Source: Massilia sp. erpn (GTDB lineage: Bacteria > Pseudomonadota > Gammaproteobacteria > Burkholderiales > Burkholderiaceae_D). From it: a stretch of DNA of 64,000 nucleotides. The stretch lies in NCBI RefSeq assembly GCF_024400215.1, contig NZ_CP053748.1, positions 5,208,001 to 5,272,000 on the forward strand. Reading direction: 5' to 3'. Within the stretch, counting starts at the first letter, position 1; every line of letters starts with the position of its first letter. Shown piece by piece: positions 10,226 to 17,630 of the stretch. The position numbers and the translations under genes are program-made. The notes beneath the pieces were generated by a model. The model was not told where the DNA came from. It did no database searches and worked only from the letters and a program-made list of their open reading frames with translations.

Positions 10226-11569
10226 ATGCGCCACAAATCGCGGATAGCCCTAAGCAGTCGGCTGCATAGCGTGTCCGGACGGATTTGGTGCGCGCTGGTC
10301 GGTGCGGCGCTTGCATGCATCTGGATGCACGCAGCCCACGCGACCACGGAGCTTGTGCTGGCGCGCGCGGAAATGCCATTGAACGGCCCCTGGTCTTTCC
10401 GCTTCGGGAACGATGCACGCTGGGCTTTACCAGCGTTTGACGATCGTGAGTGGGAGCGCGTGGATCTTACGCCGGAGCCTGGCGCGCATGACGGCGATGT
10501 CGGCCTTCCCGGCTATGTTCCCGGCTGGACCTCGCGCGGCCACAGTGGCCAGTGGGGTCATGCCTGGTACCGCCTTCGCGTCCGCTGGACCGTGCCGACC
10601 GGCTCCGCTCCGGTACTCATTGGACCAACCCTGGTCGACAGCGCATATGAAGTCTACTGGAATGGCCGCAAGGTCGGCGGCATCGGCAAATTTAGCGAGA
10701 CGCCACCGCGCGTCTTCGGCATCCGGCCGCAGCTGATTCCCCTCGGCGAAACGGCCTCCGCCGGTGAAGGCGTTTTGGCTATTCACGTCTATCTACCGCG
10801 CGAGTCGGTCGGCGATACCGAGGCGGGTGGCATGCATGTAGCGCCGATTCTCGCCGAACCAACTGCGGCAGCCGCGCGTTATCAAGTGCAATGGTGGCAA
10901 ACCTTCTGGGGCTATGTCGTCGACCTGCTGGAACCGTTGGCATTGCTGGCTCTCGCGCTGTTTGCTCTCGCGCTGCGCCGGTTTGCGCACAACGAGCGAT
11001 TTTTGCTGCTGGCCGCGGCAGCCGTGTCAGCAATCGCGGCATCGCGCATCAATCAGCCTTTGTTCTACTGGACCGAAGCTGAAAGTTTGCAGGCCATCAT
11101 CGTCGCGCGCTACGTCATATTTAATCCGCTGGCGATCGTCCTGTGGCTGCTCGCGTGCTATCGCCTGGCGAGAGTCCGGGAGCGCCGGTTGGACATTGCC
11201 ACCTGCTTGCTGGGAATGGTGGCCGGTCTCGCGGCGCTTCCCGGCTTTGAGCTCCCGTCGGTTCAGGCTGGCGCGCGCGCCATGTTGCTGGCGCTATTCG
11301 GCTTGTCGTGCGTGGGCATCGTCCGATACGGTCATCTGCGACCGCTGGCACTCCTCGCCACGCTCGTCATGGGAGTGGCCTTGTTTCCCGGGGAACTCTC
11401 TGCGCTCGGACTTCCCGGCATATGGTTTCCTTTCGGAGTTGGCGTGTCGCGCACCCAGTACGCGCTTGCGCTCGAGATTCCACTCCTCGCCTGCTTCATG
11501 TACCTGCATGCTTCCACCATCGCGGCCGCAGCCAGCACTGGCCTTTCTGCCCCGGCCAGTGCGGCGTGA
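10226..11569 (+). CDS. 7TM sensor-like protein with jelly-roll domain but no output domain
   Basis: The 447-residue protein has an N-terminal signal or anchor (residues about 10-38). A periplasmic beta-sandwich follows (LNGPWSFRFGND ... WYRLRVRW ... YEVYWNGRKVGGIG), resembling the ligand-binding part of 7TMR-DISM receptors and beta-galactosidase jelly rolls. About seven hydrophobic helices fill residues 225-435. Such receptors normally end in a histidine kinase, GGDEF or phosphatase domain. Here the protein stops a few residues after the last helix. It lies 38 bases after the preceding gene and may share its transcript. Confidence 0.72.
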   Translation: MRHKSRIALSSRLHSVSGRIWCALVGAALACIWMHAAHATTELVLARAEMPLNGPWSFRFGNDARWALPAFDDREWERVDLTPEPGAHDGDVGLPGYVPGWTSRGHSGQWGHAWYRLRVRWTVPTGSAPVLIGPTLVDSAYEVYWNGRKVGGIGKFSETPPRVFGIRPQLIPLGETASAGEGVLAIHVYLPRESVGDTEAGGMHVAPILAEPTAAAARYQVQWWQTFWGYVVDLLEPLALLALALFALALRRFAHNERFLLLAAAAVSAIAASRINQPLFYWTEAESLQAIIVARYVIFNPLAIVLWLLACYRLARVRERRLDIATCLLGMVAGLAALPGFELPSVQAGARAMLLALFGLSCVGIVRYGHLRPLALLATLVMGVALFPGELSALGLPGIWFPFGVGVSRTQYALALEIPLLACFMYLHASTIAAAASTGLSAPASAA

Positions 11570-11617
11570 TGAATTCCTGGCGCAGACCGCAGTTGCCCAT
11601 CCGGTCGCTTACGCCAC

Positions 11618-12082
11618 TTACTGAACCTCCAGCAGTTCAACATCAAAGATCAGGTTGGAGTTCGGTGGAATCGGGCCAATACCGTTCGCGCCGTAGCCCA
11701 TCTCCGCCGGCACAATAATCGTGCGCTTTCCACCCACCTTCATGCCCTGCACCCCAACGTCCCAGCCCTTGATTACCTGGCCACCATCGATCTTGAAGCT
11801 GAACGGCGAGCGGCCCGCCGACGAATCAAACTTGGCGCCATGCTGCGACTCAGCTTTCGGCTCATACAGCCAGCCCGTGTAATTGACTACAGCGGTAGAA
11901 CCGGCAGTCGCCTCCTTGCCCGTGCCAACCACGGTATCAATCTTTTGCAGGGAAATCGCCGGAGCCGTTTCGGATGAGGTTGGAGCCGGCGGCTCGGCAC
12001 GCTTGCAGGCGGACATGGTCAGAGCCATCGTCAGGGCAACGGCGGAATAGGAAAGCAGCTTTTTCAAATGAATATCTCGCAT
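11618..12082 (-). CDS. FKBP-type peptidyl-prolyl isomerase, lipoprotein
   Basis: The 154-residue protein has a lipobox-like signal (MALTMSACK; lipidated Cys at about residue 26), a short Pro-rich linker, and one FKBP domain (about 50-154). The FKBP hallmarks are visible: VVNYTGWLY, FDSSAGRSPFSF, GQVIKGWDVGVQGM and GYG with IPPNSNLIFDVELL. It probably helps folding of envelope proteins. ATG 12082 lacks a clear ribosome-binding site; TTG 12064, directly before KKLLSYSA, is an alternative. Confidence 0.92.
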   Translation of the reverse strand: MRDIHLKKLLSYSAVALTMALTMSACKRAEPPAPTSSETAPAISLQKIDTVVGTGKEATAGSTAVVNYTGWLYEPKAESQHGAKFDSSAGRSPFSFKIDGGQVIKGWDVGVQGMKVGGKRTIIVPAEMGYGANGIGPIPPNSNLIFDVELLEVQ

Positions 12083-12217
12083 GAGTGAGTGATGGTAAAT
12101 GCCGCAGCAGCATACATCTGGTAAGGCAGTGAAGACAAGATCTTTGAACCGTTCCGGAATCGCGGTTGCGCCATGACTGAGCGAGGCTGTTTTTGCAGCC
12201 CGGGCAACTACGGCATG

Positions 12218-13996
12218 TCAGCCACTGCGTCCGGGTGCGACGAAGGCCAGAGCCTCCTCGCAGGACTGCAGCACCAGGTCGACATGTTTCGCCACTTGCG
12301 ACAGTTCCTCTGCCAGGCTGTCATGCGGACGGATGGTCGCCAGCGGAACGTCTGGCAGCGCGGCGCGCAGCTCGGTCACGGCGGCGGCCCACGCAGGCAG
12401 TTCACTTTCGACCGGATAGGCAATGAAAACGGTGGAGATCAGTTGGCCGGCATCGGGAGCGCTGTCGGCATTACCCTCATCTTGTTTGAGGACAAAACTG
12501 CGCGCATCCAGGCGCGCTTCGCGGAACACCAGCACCAGCAGCTCGCTCATGAACTCTTCACGAACACCTGGCATGGCCGTCGACAGGATGACGGAGCGCG
12601 CCGGCACGTCCAGCGAACCTTGCCAGCGCCCCAGCCTTTCCTCCCGCCGGTGCCTTAGATGCGCGCCGATGCTTTCGTTCAGCATGGAGATCCTGCGCCG
12701 ACGCGAACGGCCCGGCGAATGGCCGGCAGCCAAGGTATCCGCCACCATCGCAACGGTCGCCCGCAAGCGCTGCTCCTGGCTGCCGAGCAGGTCCGAGCTG
12801 GCAAGCAACATGCCGGGCAGCAGCACCTTGTCGCAATAGCGCGCCAAGGTCGATTTGCGCAAGAAGGCGCGCGCATCCTCCAGAATGGCGTCGGCATCGC
12901 CGCTGAGCACACGGTGGTGGAAGCGCTGCGCTTCGTTGGTGTCCGGCGCCTCCGCCAGCAGGATGCTGATCGGTTCCAGTCCTTTGATATAGCGGCCGGC
13001 AACCACGATGCACAGCGTCAGCGGCGTCGACAACAGCAATCCGAGCGGCCCCCAGATGGCGCCCCAGAACAGCGCGGATACGATGACCGCCAGCGCAGAC
13101 ATGCCGACACTGTGGCCGTACACCCGCGGCTCAACCACGTGCGCGACCAGGAGTTCCAGGACCAGGAACAGCACGAGCGCATAGGCGGCGAGCACCCATC
13201 CCGGCTCCACCGCCGCCGCAAACAAGGCAATCGCGGCGCCAGCGATCAAGGCGCCGATATAGGGAACGAAGCGCAAGGCAGCACAAATGGCGCCCCACAA
13301 CGCTGCGTGCGGAATACCGATCAGCCACAGGGCGATGCCGATCACCACGCCGAACGTCACATTCAGCACCAGCTGGGCGAAGAAGAACCGGGACACGCCT
13401 TCGGCCGCATCCTCCAACCCTTTAATGGCGCGGCTCACTTCGCGTTGTCCAACCAGACGCAGCACGCGGTCGCGCAGGTTCTCCCGATCCAGCAGGATGA
13501 AAATCAGCAGCACGAGTACCAGGAAAATCTCGCCCAAGGGACCGGACACTACGCCGATCGCTTTGGCGATAGCATCGCTGGTGCTGGCACGTTCATGAAT
13601 TTCGACCGGCAAGGGCCGCGCACTGGCTTCCTGATTCGGCGTCGCGGGCGCCCCTTCCAGCAGTTGCGGGGCCAGGCGGGCCAGGGGATGCTGGGTCATT
13701 GCCTGCAATGATTTGGACTTGGCGCGGATTTCAGCGCTGTAGCGCGGCAGTTCGGACGTCAGGGCAAGCAGATTCGCACCAAGCACGGAAAAAGCGGCGG
13801 CAAAAACGACGACAACCAAGCCCAATGCGCCGAAAGTCGCACTCATGCGCGACAATCCAAACCGCCCCACCGCACGGATCAAGGGGGCGAGCGCCAGGCT
13901 GAGTACCAGGGCCGCCACCACGGGCTGCAACACCTCCCGTCCAAAATACAAAAGACCAAGCACACATGCCGCCGTAACGGCAAAATTCACATTCAT
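12218..13996 (-). CDS. AI-2E family permease with long cytoplasmic C-terminal extension
   Basis: The first 350 or so residues are an AI-2E/PerM-type membrane protein: an N-terminal pair of helices, a large soluble segment, and a C-terminal helical block with GIPHAALWGAICAALRFVPYIG and GAIWGPLGLLLSTPLTLCIVVAGRY. The family includes putative exporters of uncertain substrate. The remaining 230 or so residues have no membrane helices and form a separate soluble region (ARAFLRKSTLARYCDKVLLPGMLLA ... SVILSTAMPGVREEFMSELLVLVF) of no family I know. Total length 592 against about 350-400 for typical members. Confidence 0.88.
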   Translation of the reverse strand: MNVNFAVTAACVLGLLYFGREVLQPVVAALVLSLALAPLIRAVGRFGLSRMSATFGALGLVVVVFAAAFSVLGANLLALTSELPRYSAEIRAKSKSLQAMTQHPLARLAPQLLEGAPATPNQEASARPLPVEIHERASTSDAIAKAIGVVSGPLGEIFLVLVLLIFILLDRENLRDRVLRLVGQREVSRAIKGLEDAAEGVSRFFFAQLVLNVTFGVVIGIALWLIGIPHAALWGAICAALRFVPYIGALIAGAAIALFAAAVEPGWVLAAYALVLFLVLELLVAHVVEPRVYGHSVGMSALAVIVSALFWGAIWGPLGLLLSTPLTLCIVVAGRYIKGLEPISILLAEAPDTNEAQRFHHRVLSGDADAILEDARAFLRKSTLARYCDKVLLPGMLLASSDLLGSQEQRLRATVAMVADTLAAGHSPGRSRRRRISMLNESIGAHLRHRREERLGRWQGSLDVPARSVILSTAMPGVREEFMSELLVLVFREARLDARSFVLKQDEGNADSAPDAGQLISTVFIAYPVESELPAWAAAVTELRAALPDVPLATIRPHDSLAEELSQVAKHVDLVLQSCEEALAFVAPGRSG

Positions 13997-14105
13997 ATAG
14001 CGTACGCTCCAAGCACCATGAACAGGGTAAAACTACCCAGGCCGGCCACTATAATGGCCGGCAGCCATACTACTTGATTTTTGACCTCCGACGAGAAACA
14101 CGAAC

Positions 14106-15002
14106 ATGACGACATCGCCGCACCACACCCGCCGCCATTACCTGCTGGCCGCCGGCGCCGCCTTGCTGTGCCCATCTTCGCTGCTGTTTGCCGCTCCGGT
14201 CACACCCTCCATCGCCACCGCCGAAGCCCAACTGGCCGCGCTGGAGCAAGCCGCCGGTGGCCGCCTTGGCGTTGCCGCCTGGCGCTCGGACAGCGCCAAG
14301 CGCATCGGGCACCGCTCCGAAGAGCGCTTTCCCTTGTGCAGCACCTTCAAGGCCATGTTGGCGGCCGCCGTTCTGGCACGCAGCGCCAACGACGAGGAAC
14401 TACTGGGAAAAAGCGTGCGCTATCGCGCCGATGAGCTTGTCACTTATTCGCCGGTCACCGAAAAACATGTGGACGAGGGCATGACGGTGGCCGCCTTATG
14501 CGCCGCCACCCTGCAGTACAGCGACAATAGCGCAGCAAACTTCCTCATGCGTATGATAGGCGGTCCCCAGGCCGTCACCGCCTATATGCGCAGCATCGGC
14601 AATCCAGCCTTCCAGCTGGAACGCTGGGAAACGGAGTTGAACACCGCCATTCCGGGCGACACGCGCGACACGGCCAGCCCTGCCTCGATGGCGCGCAGCT
14701 TGCAGGCGCTGCTCTTGGGCGACGCCCTGCCGGCGCCACAGCGCCGGCAGCTGGACACTTGGATGCGCGGCAATACCACGGGCGACCAACGCATTCGCGC
14801 TGGCGTGCCGGCCGGCTGGAGCGTCGCCGACAAGACCGGCGCCGGCGCCCACGGCACCGTCAACGACATCGGCACCGCCTATCCGCCAAGCGGCGCGCCG
14901 ATAGTCATTGCCGTGTACTACACGCGTGAGCAGAAGGATGCGCCGACCAACCAGGAGATCATCGCGGCGGCCACCCGTATCGTAATGGGTGCGCTGGTGT
15001 AA
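14106..15002 (+). CDS. bla: Class A (serine) beta-lactamase
   Basis: The 298-residue precursor hydrolyses beta-lactams in the periplasm. It has an N-terminal signal (residues 1-30, with RRHYLL suggesting possible Tat use). The active-site elements are all present: STFK (S70xxK73), SDN (130-132 loop), the omega loop ERWETELN with Glu166, and KTGAG (234-238). Residue 69 is Cys, but position 238 is Gly, so the C69-C238 disulfide of class A carbapenemases is absent. No AmpR-type regulator is adjacent. The stop codon overlaps an IS3-family remnant, which hints that the gene was once near a mobile element. Confidence 0.95.
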   Translation: MTTSPHHTRRHYLLAAGAALLCPSSLLFAAPVTPSIATAEAQLAALEQAAGGRLGVAAWRSDSAKRIGHRSEERFPLCSTFKAMLAAAVLARSANDEELLGKSVRYRADELVTYSPVTEKHVDEGMTVAALCAATLQYSDNSAANFLMRMIGGPQAVTAYMRSIGNPAFQLERWETELNTAIPGDTRDTASPASMARSLQALLLGDALPAPQRRQLDTWMRGNTTGDQRIRAGVPAGWSVADKTGAGAHGTVNDIGTAYPPSGAPIVIAVYYTREQKDAPTNQEIIAAATRIVMGALV

Positions 15003-15098
15003 TGGCTGCCCACTGCGATTCGTACTCGCTGCCCGCCTCTTGGACCATGCGCGCGGCGCGCCCCATCACTTCGGGGAATATCGGACTGATTTCTTCAT
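15001..15098 (-). pseudogene. IS3-family transposase orfA remnant, frameshifted and truncated
   Basis: On the minus strand from ATG 15098 the peptide reads MKKSVRYSP. One missing base in the next codon then shifts the frame, after which the sequence continues VMGRAARMVQEAGSEYESQ followed by WAA. This is the start of IS3-type orfA proteins (MKKS-RYSPEVMERA-RMV ... ESQWAAI). Similarity stops at the beta-lactamase stop codon. A GGAGGC-type site precedes the start. No orfB or intact inverted repeat remains. Confidence 0.75.
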
Positions 15099-15132
15099 GG
15101 TGGCTCCATTTTCTCAAATGTTGGAGCCTCCT

Positions 15133-15495
15133 TCAAACCCGGGGCGATTCAGGCCATTGCTTGGAATGAATGATTGCCTCGATCATTCCCAGTGTAAGTG
15201 GACTGTAGTCTTCCTTGCATTCCACTATGCGCCTAGCAAAAGGGAGCTGCCATAGAAGGAATCGTGATACGCCCGTCTTTCCAGGAAACTCAAGCGGGAA
15301 GTACGTTTTGAAGTCAAAATTCGTCATATCAACTTGATAAGCATCTACCAATACCTCCATACAGCCTTCCGCGACCTCTCCATAAATCCCCAAATCGTGG
15401 TAAAGCTTCGTATTTAAGTCGCAATTATCAATCCGCGACTGGCGAAGACCACACAGCTTCAGGAAGTTAGTTAGCACTGGCGTCAATCCGCTCAT
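15133..15495 (-). CDS. DUF1493-like small protein, candidate immunity partner of the RHS protein
   Basis: The 120-residue acidic protein resembles DUF1493: a helical start (LTPVLTNFLKLCGL), a Y-HDLGIYGEVAEGCMEVLVDAYQVDM region similar to an acyl-carrier fold, then NFDFKTYFPLEF. The function of the family is not established. It starts 9 bases after the RHS stop and is probably translationally coupled. The gene after an RHS tip is often the cognate immunity gene, so that role is a reasonable guess, not a demonstrated one. Confidence 0.7.
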   Translation of the reverse strand: MSGLTPVLTNFLKLCGLRQSRIDNCDLNTKLYHDLGIYGEVAEGCMEVLVDAYQVDMTNFDFKTYFPLEFPGKTGVSRFLLWQLPFARRIVECKEDYSPLTLGMIEAIIHSKQWPESPRV

Positions 15496-15504
15496 GATCC
15501 GCTT

Positions 15505-17628
15505 TCAATCGCATGTAAATGCGTCATAGAGTTCGTACCCGGCAAATGCCGCAGAAGCATAAGGCACTCTACGGGCCACACTCGTAATCGCATTTCGCGT
15601 GGCAATCGAATATGCCCCGCTCCTCGCCGCAGCGTGATTAATCTTACTGAAGATCGATGTTTTACTGCCCGCCGGACCGCCTCCCGCAACGCCGGTACGC
15701 GGCTTGGAATCATATGGGCCAAAAAGCCCCACGGCGCCACCCAAAGCCCCGTTCCCGGCAGCTCCCGCTGGTGTGCTGGCGGTTGGGCACGAGCAGTTCT
15801 TCTTTTTCCATTCGCTGACGCCGTAGTCGAACGCCATGCCCACACCGATACCAATCAGAATCGGGACGAACGCGACTTCACCGGTTGGATCAACCTTGCT
15901 GAGTGGATTTCCTTCAACGTACCCGTAGGTATTGATACCACCGTTCAGACCGATTGGGTCCGACTGCACATACCGCCCAATTTGTGGATCGTAATCCCGA
16001 TAGTAGTTGTAGTTTAGCGTAGTTTCTCTATCGAAGTATTGGCCAGGAAACCGTAGATTAAACTCGTTGTCTGCCGACAGGAGACGTCGCGGTGGCTGTG
16101 AACCGAATGCGTCGGTATCCCAAAGCCAAACAGGGATACCGGCGGCACTACTGAGCAGTCGTGGCACACCCAGATGATCCACGTGGACGTAGAGCGTTGC
16201 GTCCTTTTCGCCCGAAGCGGCGGAAATACTGAATAATCTGGCGACAGGAATATCATTTAAATACACGTATTCTAAAAAGGTTTCGCCATTACTCTCCGCC
16301 AGCAACCTCCCTTGCATGTCGTAATGAAATACAATGGTTGCGTTGGGCGTCTTCTTCTGCACGCGCTCGCCGACGGAATTAAGCAGATATGCGACGCGTC
16401 CAATCGCTGTGTCCGAGGCTACCAATCGGCCACGGGCATCATAGTTAAAAGAGCCATTCGCACCGCTGACAATGCTCCCGTTGGCATCTGACAGAATCGC
16501 TGTCGTTTGCGCCCCAGCCACTTGCATAAGGCGGTTGCTTTCAGTCGCATAGCCGTAGGTGGTTGTCGTGGCGCCGTTTAAATAGCGGATGCGGTTACCA
16601 ACGGCATCATAGCTATAGGCTAAGCTACTGGTACTGCGCAGTTCACTGGTCAGGCGATTGAGTTCATCATAGCCATAGCTGACAGCCGTGTCCGCTTTTT
16701 GAGGGACAGCGATCCCTGTAATTCTGCTACCCGCATCGTAACTGACAATCTGCGGCTCGCCGTTCAAGGTATAACTCGAAACGCGACCATCAATGTCGTA
16801 AGTACGGACATATCGTTGGCCATTCCCAAAAATGAATGACTGCACGGCGCCCACGGGAGTATAGAGAACGGCACTGGCCAACACCTCTATCTTTCCGTCC
16901 TTACCGGTGCGGATTTCGTTGATATTTCCGATCGGGTCCCGCAGGTAATCTACACTGCGTCCGCTGGGATAGTCGATACCGACCAAACGGCCTGCGCCAT
17001 CATACCGATAGCCCGTCACATAAACTTTCCCATCGATTTCACGCGCTTCCCTAACAACGCGTCCGTGCAAATCGTAGGAATATTGCGTGCTGCCGCTAAT
17101 GTCGAGAATTTGGGTCAGATGGCCAAGGCCATTTGCTCCCTGGTCATAGACATAGATCGCAGCAGTTCCATCGCTATAGCTGACCTCGAGCACGCGATCT
17201 AGCTCGTCATACCGATATCTAGTAACTTGTCCTTTGGCATCTGTACGAGTCTTGACGTTACCGCTTTCATCGTAAGTAAAGACTGTGCGGCCGGTATCCG
17301 GGCTAATTTGTTGAATCAGATTCCCTAAGCCATCAATCGCATAGCTGGTTTGCAAACGGCGAGCATCGCTGATCTGGCTAATGCGGTCCTGTCCATCGTA
17401 TCCAATTTCCGTCACGCCATTTTTTGCATCGACAACCCTTGTCTGCCGCCGTAACTGGTCATAGCTATATTTGGTCGCGTGCCCCAGTGGATCACCGGCT
17501 TGCACCACATTGCTGACCTGGTCGTAGCTGTACTGGGTGGTCGTATTCTGTATTTGAGAAGCGGCAGAAGCGCTGAGCAAACACAGCAATGCGCCCCACA
17601 TCAATGGAGATAACAAGCACATCTTCAT
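15505..17628 (-). CDS. RHS-repeat core protein (second half of a split RHS), with its own signal peptide
   Basis: The 707-residue protein starts with a hydrophobic signal-like segment (MKMCLLSPLMWGALLCLL, cleavage near ASAAS-Q). About 20 YD repeats follow (YDELNRL, YDAVGNRI types). The RHS-core end is at about residues 555-584 (GRYVQSDPIGLNGG ... NPLSKVDPTGE). The final 123 residues form the variable tip. It begins with a Gly-rich hydrophobic helix (ILIGIGVGMAF), contains CSC and Gly-rich stretches, and shows no nuclease or other toxin motif I can name. The start overlaps the upstream RHS gene region by coupling: GGGAGA lies across that gene's stop. Confidence 0.9.
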   Translation of the reverse strand: MKMCLLSPLMWGALLCLLSASAASQIQNTTTQYSYDQVSNVVQAGDPLGHATKYSYDQLRRQTRVVDAKNGVTEIGYDGQDRISQISDARRLQTSYAIDGLGNLIQQISPDTGRTVFTYDESGNVKTRTDAKGQVTRYRYDELDRVLEVSYSDGTAAIYVYDQGANGLGHLTQILDISGSTQYSYDLHGRVVREAREIDGKVYVTGYRYDGAGRLVGIDYPSGRSVDYLRDPIGNINEIRTGKDGKIEVLASAVLYTPVGAVQSFIFGNGQRYVRTYDIDGRVSSYTLNGEPQIVSYDAGSRITGIAVPQKADTAVSYGYDELNRLTSELRSTSSLAYSYDAVGNRIRYLNGATTTTYGYATESNRLMQVAGAQTTAILSDANGSIVSGANGSFNYDARGRLVASDTAIGRVAYLLNSVGERVQKKTPNATIVFHYDMQGRLLAESNGETFLEYVYLNDIPVARLFSISAASGEKDATLYVHVDHLGVPRLLSSAAGIPVWLWDTDAFGSQPPRRLLSADNEFNLRFPGQYFDRETTLNYNYYRDYDPQIGRYVQSDPIGLNGGINTYGYVEGNPLSKVDPTGEVAFVPILIGIGVGMAFDYGVSEWKKKNCSCPTASTPAGAAGNGALGGAVGLFGPYDSKPRTGVAGGGPAGSKTSIFSKINHAAARSGAYSIATRNAITSVARRVPYASAAFAGYELYDAFTCD

Positions 17629-17630
17629 GG

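Noticed and set aside
14106..15002. Reading the class A enzyme as a carbapenemase because of Cys at position 69
   Set aside because: The partner Cys at 238 is absent (KTGAG), so the disulfide typical of that group cannot form.
15505..17628. Tandem YD repeats as a possible DNA repeat array or CRISPR
   Set aside because: The repetition is at protein level, with variable DNA; no regular repeat-spacer structure is present.
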